DNA of 6,513 nt from Thermoleophilia bacterium (GTDB lineage Bacteria > Actinomycetota > Thermoleophilia > Gaiellales > F1-60-MAGs149). The notes under the pieces are model-generated. The model was not told where the DNA came from and did not search any database. It saw only the letters and a program-made list of their open reading frames with translations. The DNA lies in assembly GCA_016462095.1 (NCBI GenBank), contig JAEMTW010000080.1:1-6513 (forward strand), read 5' to 3'. Made by a program: the position numbers and the translations under genes. This document shows positions 1 through 4,565 of the stretch, piece after piece (within the stretch, counting starts at the first letter, position 1; each line of letters starts with the position of its first letter).

Positions 1-650
1 TGAGCCTCACCAGCAATCATCAACGCATCCCACAATTCGAGCGCCCGCGACTCGCCAACCCATAACTCGTAGCCAAGTTCCGCGGTGTAGCCAAGTCGTG
101 TCATGAAGACGGGTATGCCTGCGATTTCGATGTCCTCGCGATGGCTGTAGTACGGGAAGGCCTCGTTCGAGAGGTCCTTGTTGCTGATCGCTTGGAGAAT
201 CTCTCGACTCTTCGGACCCTGCAGGCAGAGGTGCGGGTAGGCGTCGGTGATCTCGCGAACGGTGATACCACTCGGCGCAGTTTCCGAAAACAAGTGGAAG
301 TCGCGATCGTTCGCTCCACAGAAACGCAGGCGATCATCAGAACGAACGAGCACGGTGCAATCGTCAATCATCTTGCCGTCGTCGTCGCATAACGCCCCGT
401 AGGCGATCTGTCCCGTCGTCAGTTTCGAGACGTCCCTCGTTACGAGCGTGTTGACAAAATCGAGCGCTCCCGCGCCCTCAATCTCAACTTTGCGCAGCAT
501 CGAAAAATCCATCAGAGCAGCCGTTTCGCGGCAGGCTCGCCACTCGTCAGCCGTGTCAGTAACGACCGCGGGCGCCAGGTATCCGAAGAGGTCCATCCAG
601 TCATCGGTCATCGCCGCGAGGCGAGGGTGAAAAATAGTCGCCTTACTCAT
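1..650 (-). CDS. Aminomethyltransferase-like protein (GcvT/DmdA superfamily), C-terminal part outside the window
   Basis: The minus-strand frame from the ATG at 650-648 stays open for 216 codons to the left edge, so the C-terminal part is missing. Seen: an N-terminal GcvT-type folate-binding fold region, with VEIEGAGALDFVN at about 55-67, the T-protein-like segment DGKMIDD at 91-97, LQGPKS at 143-148 and TRLGYTAELGYEL at 184-196, which closely matches the family signature. Family knowledge: these proteins transfer a one-carbon unit from an amine or sulfonium substrate to tetrahydrofolate in the cytoplasm (glycine cleavage T protein, DMSP demethylase, dimethylglycine or sarcosine enzymes). The usual DVSHMG-type motif reads DFSMLRK at 48-54, so a classical glycine-cleavage T protein is not assured and the substrate is unknown. 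The start is supported by AAGGGGG just upstream of the ATG. No gcvH or gcvP is visible nearby. It diverges from the exported-protein gene at 864. Confidence 0.85.
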   Translation of the reverse strand, partial: MSKATIFHPRLAAMTDDWMDLFGYLAPAVVTDTADEWRACRETAALMDFSMLRKVEIEGAGALDFVNTLVTRDVSKLTTGQIAYGALCDDDGKMIDDCTVLVRSDDRLRFCGANDRDFHLFSETAPSGITVREITDAYPHLCLQGPKSREILQAISNKDLSNEAFPYYSHREDIEIAGIPVFMTRLGYTAELGYELWVGESRALELWDALMIAGEA

Positions 651-781
651 TCGGGCCCCCTTCGATTGGTAGCGGAGAACAATGGCAGATAGTTCGGACT
701 TATGACGGAGTAACCAGCCGTTCACGCGTGTGCGTAGTTCGCCACGGGCGCATCAGGCTCCTCGTCGGTCACACCGATGTA

Positions 782-810
782 TTGACTTCTGATGGTGCCC
801 ACCGTACGGT
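782..810 (+). promoter_or_regulatory. Sigma70-type promoter for the exported-protein gene
   Basis: A -35 hexamer TTGACT (782-787, five of six to consensus) is followed after exactly 17 bases by TACGGT (805-810), which fits the actinobacterial TANNNT -10. The predicted transcription start is near 817, giving a leader of about 47 bases before the GTG at 864. The -10 lies in a perfect 10-bp palindrome, ACCGTACGGT (801-810), so the opposite strand also reads TACGGT (806-801) and could drive weak transcription toward the gene at 650. Inferred from sequence only. Confidence 0.6.
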
Positions 811-816
811 TTCGTC

Positions 817-835
817 ATTCAGTGGTTCACTGAAT
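817..835. promoter_or_regulatory. Operator-like inverted repeat at the predicted transcription start
   Basis: ATTCAGTG (817-824) and CACTGAAT (828-835) are perfect 8-bp inverted arms separated by GTT. The repeat begins 7 bases after the predicted -10, so it covers the expected +1 region. This is a classical position for a dimeric repressor. Alternatively the transcript could fold here into an 8-bp 5' hairpin that stabilises the mRNA. No regulator can be named from the sequence. Confidence 0.55.
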
Positions 836-850
836 ATTCACCAACGTATG

Positions 851-856
851 AGGGGG
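851..856 (+). promoter_or_regulatory. Ribosome binding site that selects the GTG start at 864
   Basis: AGGGGG lies 7 bases before the GTG at 864-866. An in-frame TGA at 861-863 rules out any longer reading frame. The nearby ATG at 848 and GTG at 860 are in other frames; the GTG at 860 leads to a stop within seven codons. Confidence 0.7.
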
Positions 857-863
857 TTCGTGA

Positions 864-2315
864 GTGAGGCATTTCTGTAAATACATATTCGTTGCGCTCG
901 TAGCGCTAATGACCGTCGGGGTGCCAGTCGCATTGGCATGTCCTGCGACGCAGACTGGAAGCGCTGCTCGAGCGCTCAGTCTCGACAACAATACGGGCAC
1001 GGACCCATTTTATTATCTCGGTGGGAAGGCCGCGGGCACCGTGAATACGGGCGACCCACAGTTGCCTGGCTACTCGGGTTTCATGAACACGGATAGCAAC
1101 ACGTTCCGTTTTGTGAATGTCAATGAGCAGGTCTTCACCATGATTGGTGAGGGCAAGCATGGTCTTTGGCGGATTCAGGACAACGGCACCATTCGTGAGT
1201 ATCTGATCGAGGGCAAGACTGGTCTCGCCAAGGGATCCGATGTCAATGCCGCCAAGAATCAGGCCAAGATCGTTAGTGACTACTCGAGCTACATCGAGGG
1301 TGACGGGATGAACTGGAGTGGCTGGAAGAGCCCGCAGAGTCCGGTCAATGCGGATGATCGAATGAACTTCGTCGACGTGCCGATCACCAACGCAAAGTAC
1401 AAGGGCAAGTATAAGAATCACGTGCCGATCGATCTGCCGAGCTGGTATTGCACGATGTCGGGCCCCACATTCCCTGAGGCTGCGGCAGCAATGGGTTTCG
1501 CGTTCAAGCAGAAGGGTGCCAACAAGGTTGGTCCGCTTGGACAGCGTGCCGGACTCGACGTTAGCGAGCTCTACACCAATGTTCTGCGCTTGGACACGTT
1601 CCCGGACGCAGACAGCTGGGTCAACATTGGCACAGGAACGCGCCCGAACTGGCGGGCCATTGACGACACCAAGACGAGGGCCGAGTACTACCTCGTTGAG
1701 CGGCCGTTCTTCAACGTCAAGTACCTGTTCGTCATGGGTGTCTACAACAATGTAGAGAACCGCGACTTCGAGTACGTTCGTCCAGATGGGGCCTACTACG
1801 ACTCACTTGTCGCACGTGGCTTCACAAACCTGAAGACGACCGTCACGCTGAATCCCGAGTTCGCAATCGCGGAAGATGATGGTGCAATGCATGCCGTCAC
1901 GGGAACGAAGTTCTTCGGCGTCAAGCACCCCAACCGTCCTGGCGACAACGGCAAGAGTGGCGGCGGTGCATGTCCGATGCGTGGTGGCGACTGGGATGAT
2001 TATCCCGCCACGACGGGCGGCTCTGGTTGGCCGACGCAGTACGAGGAGATCACTCCTCTCTGTGACGGTGTCCTCGTTGACATCAAGTTCTTTGCGAACC
2101 TTGATGGGGCGAGCTGGAACGATGCCGGCAAGTACCTGCCTAACGCGCGTGGTTCGAAGACGGTTACCTATCACGTTAAGCCAGGTTTTTACGGTAAGTT
2201 CGTCGATCCGTATCACACCGACCGTGATGTGAAGAACCCCCAGGCGACACATATCTACAACGGAACCGTCTTGACATTCGAGTCGGTTCGTAAGCCCGTC
2301 GGCTTCCGCAAGTAA
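864..2315 (+). CDS. Unrecognised exported protein, 483 residues
   Basis: I do not recognise this family. Seen: a short basic N-terminus (R2, K6), a hydrophobic stretch at about 7-25, and ALA before Cys26, which fits signal peptidase I cleavage. Residues 22-26 (VALAC) also satisfy a loose lipobox, so a lipoprotein is possible. The mature part has no further membrane segment, is rich in Gly, Asn, Tyr, Trp and Asp, and has only four cysteines (26, 196, 370, 400), which could form disulfides outside the cell. Aromatic and glycine-rich segments such as YYLGGK (50-55), MNWSGWKSP (149-157) and GGDWDDYP (374-381) suggest a beta-rich extracellular domain, but no catalytic motif is evident. The gene has its own promoter, operator-like repeat, strong ribosome binding site and terminator, so it is probably monocistronic. 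Parts of its 5' half are clearly less G+C-rich than neighbouring genes (27 of 60 bases at 1081-1140), which may reflect horizontal acquisition or amino-acid composition. Coding status is secure; function is unknown. Confidence 0.9.
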   Translation: MRHFCKYIFVALVALMTVGVPVALACPATQTGSAARALSLDNNTGTDPFYYLGGKAAGTVNTGDPQLPGYSGFMNTDSNTFRFVNVNEQVFTMIGEGKHGLWRIQDNGTIREYLIEGKTGLAKGSDVNAAKNQAKIVSDYSSYIEGDGMNWSGWKSPQSPVNADDRMNFVDVPITNAKYKGKYKNHVPIDLPSWYCTMSGPTFPEAAAAMGFAFKQKGANKVGPLGQRAGLDVSELYTNVLRLDTFPDADSWVNIGTGTRPNWRAIDDTKTRAEYYLVERPFFNVKYLFVMGVYNNVENRDFEYVRPDGAYYDSLVARGFTNLKTTVTLNPEFAIAEDDGAMHAVTGTKFFGVKHPNRPGDNGKSGGGACPMRGGDWDDYPATTGGSGWPTQYEEITPLCDGVLVDIKFFANLDGASWNDAGKYLPNARGSKTVTYHVKPGFYGKFVDPYHTDRDVKNPQATHIYNGTVLTFESVRKPVGFRK

Positions 2316-2340
2316 CGCGGAGCCAGGAACGTTGCACAGC

Positions 2341-2368
2341 CGGAGGGCCCGCTACGGCGGGCCCTCCG
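2341..2368. terminator. Strong intrinsic terminator hairpin
   Basis: CGGAGGGCCCGC (2341-2352) pairs perfectly with GCGGGCCCTCCG (2357-2368) around a TACG loop, 25 bases after the stop codon at 2315. On the plus strand it is followed by CATTTCTG, a short and imperfect T tract, as is common in G+C-rich bacteria. It probably ends the exported-protein transcript. As a symmetric stem it may also stop read-through from the convergent rpsR gene, although the minus strand has no T tract. Confidence 0.85.
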
Positions 2369-2544
2369 CATTTCTGCGCTCGGGTGACGAGACGCGTTGA
2401 GAGCGCACACGGCTGCGCGGTAGGTCGTATCGACAATTGGCGCTTTGGCGTGCTGTGGCGCCTAGCTTTGCGAGTCGCTGTTGATCAGTTTGCGTTCAGG
2501 CGCATGCGAACGCCAACGTGCCAAACGACTGGAAGCGGGGAGGC
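2369..2544. other. Intergenic stretch between terminator and rpsR, no gene seen
   Basis: This is the 3' flank shared by two convergent genes. It holds only weak structure: a 6-bp inverted repeat GCGTTC (2492-2497) and GAACGC (2508-2513), and a 5-bp pair GGCGC/GCGCC (2439-2443 and 2458-2462). Neither is followed by a T tract on the minus strand, so no convincing rpsR terminator is visible. Short frames here lack ribosome binding sites and family features. Confidence 0.6.
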
Positions 2545-2961
2545 CTAGACCTCGTCTTCGAGGACAGCAGCGGGGATCTCGTCGATTTCGACGACCTCCA
2601 CGACTTCCTCGTAGCGCGGTGCTTCAGTGGCCTGGGAGGCCTCGGCGGATGCCATCGTCTGCTCGTCGCGATCCTCGCCACGACCACGATCGGAGCGACC
2701 ACCACGGGCGCGCTCCAGCTTGGGCATCACGAAGGGGAGCAGGCCCATCTCACGGGCGCGCTTGATCTCGCGCGCTGCGAGTGTCTGCTGGCGGCGGGAC
2801 AGGCCCGTCATGCGGCGCGAACGAATCTTGCCGCGGTCCGATAGGAAGCGCTTGAGGCCTTCGACGTTGGTGTAGCGAATCTGATCGTCCGTGATCTGGA
2901 CACGCTTGCGCTTCTTGAGGGGAAGTGCTGTTCGCTTACGTCGGGTCTGCTGTTGTGCCAC
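2545..2961 (-). CDS. rpsR: Small-subunit ribosomal protein bS18 with long acidic C-terminal tail
   Basis: bS18 binds bS6 on the platform of the 30S ribosomal subunit. The core at about 20-78 is clear: YTNVEGLKRFLSDRGKI (30-46), RSRRMTG (47-53), REIKRAREMGLLPF (64-77), matching the conserved bS18 pattern of GKI, R-x-TG and a lysine/arginine-rich helix ending in LLPF. Length is 138 residues, against the usual 75-90. The excess is an Arg-Gly-rich linker (84-98) and a tail at 117-138 with nine acidic and no basic residues. There are no cysteines, so this is the zinc-free form; other actinobacterial copies carry a CxxC. The start is GTG (2961-2959) with GGGAG 11 bases upstream, a slightly long spacing. 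The gene lies 62 bases downstream of rnhA rather than beside rpsF, ssb and rplI, none of which is visible, so it may be a second paralog or simply a relocated gene. Confidence 0.9.
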   Translation of the reverse strand: MAQQQTRRKRTALPLKKRKRVQITDDQIRYTNVEGLKRFLSDRGKIRSRRMTGLSRRQQTLAAREIKRAREMGLLPFVMPKLERARGGRSDRGRGEDRDEQTMASAEASQATEAPRYEEVVEVVEIDEIPAAVLEDEV

Positions 2962-2995
2962 GAGGTGTAAAACTCCCTATCGAGTTAGCCGGGGG

Positions 2996-3001
2996 ATCAT
3001 A
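2996..3001 (-). promoter_or_regulatory. Candidate -10 element for rpsR
   Basis: The minus strand reads TATGAT here, five of six to TATAAT, giving a leader of about 28 bases before the GTG at 2961. It is flanked by GGGG and CCCC (2992-3005), so the hexamer sits in the loop of a 4-bp inverted repeat. No good -35 is found at 16-18 bases; CTGACC is 20 bases away. A run of seven T (3019-3013, minus strand) lies between rnhA and this element. rpsR may therefore have its own promoter in addition to read-through from rnhA. Confidence 0.4.
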
Positions 3002-3023
3002 CCCCAGCCTAGAAAAAAAGCGG

Positions 3024-3479
3024 TCAGGTACCCAGCATGCTGTCGCGCGCTGCGACTGCAAGGACGTCGGCTCGTTCGTTGAGTTCGATGCCAGCGTGGC
3101 CTTTGACGCGTTCGAAGCGTACGTCGTGGGCTGCGGACGCGTCGAGCAGGAGCTGCCAGAGGTCCTGATTTTCGACGGGCTTCTTGGCGGCTGTTTTCCA
3201 GCCGTTGCGCTGCCAGTTTGTGAGCCAGCCCTGCGTGAAGGCCTTTTCGACGTAGGCCGAGTCGGTCACGACGACAACTTTGGTGGGTCGTGTCAGCGTC
3301 TCGAGGCCCTTGAGAACCCCCATCAGTTCCATGCGGTTATTGGTGGTGTGCTCATCGGCGCCCGAAATCTCGTGCTCGTGGTCGCGCCAGCGCAAGATCG
3401 CGCCCCAACCACCAGGACCAGGGTTGCCAGAACAGGCACCATCAGTCCAGATCTCGACTTCGTCTTCTGCAGCGGGCAT
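3024..3479 (-). CDS. rnhA: Ribonuclease HI
   Basis: RNase HI cleaves the RNA strand of RNA-DNA hybrids, removing R-loops and primers in the cytoplasm with two metal ions. The protein is 151 residues, close to the 155 of the E. coli enzyme. All catalytic residues are visible: D13 in TDGACSGNPGPGGWGA, E51 in NNRMEL, D73 in TDS, H128 in VKGHAG and D138 in NERADVLA. The basic region WQRNGWKTAAKKPVENQDLW (89-108) matches the substrate-handling handle of E. coli-type enzymes. The frame is open further upstream to 3740, but that extension runs through the palindrome and antisense to queG. The ATG at 3479 gives the family length and begins just before the first beta strand (EVEIWTDG). No Shine-Dalgarno is clear; a TAGTGT seven bases upstream suggests a leaderless mRNA. 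It diverges from queG and precedes rpsR. Confidence 0.95.
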   Translation of the reverse strand: MPAAEDEVEIWTDGACSGNPGPGGWGAILRWRDHEHEISGADEHTTNNRMELMGVLKGLETLTRPTKVVVVTDSAYVEKAFTQGWLTNWQRNGWKTAAKKPVENQDLWQLLLDASAAHDVRFERVKGHAGIELNERADVLAVAARDSMLGT

Positions 3480-3486
3480 GCGGAGA

Positions 3487-3492
3487 ACACTA
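3487..3492 (-). promoter_or_regulatory. Candidate -10 of rnhA, leaderless spacing
   Basis: The minus strand reads TAGTGT (fits TANNNT), ending seven bases before the rnhA ATG. In actinobacteria this spacing commonly marks a leaderless transcript that starts at the A of the start codon, which would explain the lack of a ribosome binding site. The -35 position (about 3510-3515) reads AGAATG and falls inside the left arm of the 32-bp palindrome. Confidence 0.45.
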
Positions 3493-3505
3493 CTTTGGCG
3501 ACAAC

Positions 3506-3537
3506 GCGACATTCTGGGCCCGGGCCCAGAATGTCGC
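3506..3537. repeat. Perfect 32-bp palindrome in the rnhA-queG divergent promoter region
   Basis: The half-site GCGACATTCTGGGCCC (3506-3521) is followed directly by its exact reverse complement (3522-3537), with no spacer and no mismatch. The flanking bases break the symmetry. The arms overlie the predicted -35 positions of both divergent genes, each reading AGAATG. A further copy of TGGCGACA lies at 3496-3503, and its complement TGTCGCCA at 3532-3539. It is too central and lacks T tracts to be a terminator of either gene. It may be an operator, a cruciform-forming element, or one copy of a dispersed palindromic repeat. The sequence alone does not distinguish these. Confidence 0.9.
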
Positions 3538-3551
3538 CACGACCGGCGGGG

Positions 3552-3557
3552 TACGCT
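3552..3557 (+). promoter_or_regulatory. Candidate -10 of queG, leaderless spacing
   Basis: TACGCT fits TANNNT and ends six bases before the ATG at 3564, so transcription could begin at or next to the start codon. No Shine-Dalgarno stands at normal spacing; GGCGGGG ends 12 bases from the ATG. The -35 position (about 3528-3534) overlies the right arm of the palindrome. Confidence 0.45.
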
Positions 3558-3563
3558 CTCTGT

Positions 3564-4565
3564 ATGGGAATGCCGACAATGGACGAGCTGGCAGCGCTCG
3601 TGCGCGATGATGGGATCGTGCTGGGGGCAGCGCCCGCGTCGGCGTACACCGAGGTCGAGGCGGCGCTCAAGGATCGGGTCGAGCGAGGGTATTGGGCCGA
3701 CATGCGCTTTACGGCTGCGCGGACCGAGGTGTCGTGTCACCCCGAGACTGCGGTGCGCAATGCGCAGACGGTCGTGACGGCGATACTGCCCGTCTGGCGG
3801 CCGCTGCCACCAAAGCCCGACGGTCCGGTCGGGCGCTTGCCGCGTTACGCCTGGAGCGATCCGTACGCGACGCTACGCGACGCGCTTGGTCGTGTGCGGA
3901 ATGCGCTCAAGGCTGAGGGTTTTCGCTGTGTTGTGCACGTCGACGCCAACCATCACGTCGATCGCGAAGGTGCTCGTCGTGCTGGGCTGACCTTTCCTGG
4001 CAAGAACACGATGGCGATCGCCCCTGGCCTCGGCTCGTTTATCTCGATTGGCACGCTGATCACCGATGCGCCGCTCGTGACGGAGACACCCGAGCCTGCC
4101 CGGGAAGGTTGTGGCTCGTGCACGCTCTGCATCGACGCCTGCCCAACCGGAGCGCTCGACGAGGAGTACGTTCTCAACGCCGAGCAGTGTCTGTCGTACT
4201 GGACGCAGAGTCGCCGTGACATCCCCGACGAGATCGCCGATGCGCTCGGCGATCAGGTCTATGGCTGCGACATCTGCCAAGACGTCTGCCCGTGGAATCA
4301 GGGGCCCGAGAAGCGTGGGGCAGACCTCCTCGCCGAGGGTGAGGCGTGGGTACGACTCGACGCCTGGCTCGACGCCACCGACGAGGACCTCGCGGAGCAT
4401 AACCAGCGGCTGTACATCCCTGGTCTCGATGGTCGGTACCTCAAGCGCAACGCCTTGATTGCGCTTGGCAATGGGCCGGAGGAGTACCGCTCGCTCGCAG
4501 AGCCGTTCGCTGAGACCGACGATCCGATCTTTGGCTCGGCTGCGCGCCGAGCCACCAATCGCTAG
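3564..4565 (+). CDS. queG: Epoxyqueuosine reductase
   Basis: QueG carries out the last step of queuosine synthesis, reducing epoxyqueuosine at tRNA wobble position 34 with cobalamin and two [4Fe-4S] clusters. Seen in the 333-residue protein: the cluster motif CGSCTLCIDACPTGA (C183, C186, C189, C193), C209 in CLSYWT, and the second motif YGCDICQDVCPWN (C235, C238, C242). The substrate/cobalamin-domain segment HVDANHHVDREGARRAGL (125-142) is followed by PGKN, with D127 aligning to the family's conserved aspartate. The C-terminus keeps only one HEAT-like segment (YLKRNALIALGN, 292-303), so the protein is shorter than E. coli QueG (379). The start could be the ATG at 3564, 3570 or 3579; 3564 is preferred because of the -10 spacing. 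The frame is open upstream to 2925, but that part is antisense to rnhA and carries no QueG homology. No other queuosine genes are visible. Confidence 0.93.
   Translation: MGMPTMDELAALVRDDGIVLGAAPASAYTEVEAALKDRVERGYWADMRFTAARTEVSCHPETAVRNAQTVVTAILPVWRPLPPKPDGPVGRLPRYAWSDPYATLRDALGRVRNALKAEGFRCVVHVDANHHVDREGARRAGLTFPGKNTMAIAPGLGSFISIGTLITDAPLVTETPEPAREGCGSCTLCIDACPTGALDEEYVLNAEQCLSYWTQSRRDIPDEIADALGDQVYGCDICQDVCPWNQGPEKRGADLLAEGEAWVRLDAWLDATDEDLAEHNQRLYIPGLDGRYLKRNALIALGNGPEEYRSLAEPFAETDDPIFGSAARRATNR
4562..4565. other. Shared CTAG: overlapping stop codons of two convergent genes
   Basis: queG ends with TAG at 4563-4565 and the minus-strand regulator gene ends with TAG at 4564-4562, so both stops are read from the same four bases, within the palindrome GCTAGC (4561-4566). 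There is no room for a terminator between the genes, so each transcript must extend into the other. Confidence 0.97.

Noticed and set aside
765..777. Short inverted repeat TCGGT-CAC-ACCGA
   Set aside because: Arms of only 5 bp, easily expected by chance; no link to a promoter position.
651..863. Glycine or other riboswitch upstream of the GcvT-like gene
   Set aside because: No recognisable conserved aptamer core or paired elements; the region is explained by the divergent promoter.
1803..2252. Minus-strand 149-codon frame inside the exported-protein gene
   Set aside because: It is fully contained in the well-supported plus-strand gene, with no ribosome binding site or recognisable domain; it is a codon-bias shadow.
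2492..2513. GCGTTC/GAACGC hairpin as rpsR terminator
   Set aside because: A six-base stem with a 10-base loop and no T tract on the minus strand is too weak to call.
3013..3026. Intrinsic terminator after rnhA (seven T on the minus strand)
   Set aside because: No stable hairpin directly precedes the T run; only a weak GGT/ACC pairing is possible.
3506..3537. Palindrome as a transcription terminator
   Set aside because: It lies at the 5' ends of two divergent genes, has no loop and no T tract on either side.
3496..3539. PafBC-type damage promoter motif (TTGTC-like sequences near TANNNT)
   Set aside because: TTGTCGCCA occurs on the minus strand, but the spacing to TAGTGT is far shorter than in the known motif and the downstream bases do not match; the plus-strand copy is also mis-spaced.
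2925..3563. Long in-frame extension upstream of queG (frame open from 2925), suggesting a fusion protein
   Set aside because: It is antisense to rnhA and part of rpsR, has no QueG-like or other domain, crosses the palindrome, and a QueG of normal layout starts at 3564.
3480..3740. In-frame N-terminal extension of rnhA by 87 residues
   Set aside because: It is antisense to queG and the palindrome, has no RNase H homology, and the ATG at 3479 gives the standard family length.
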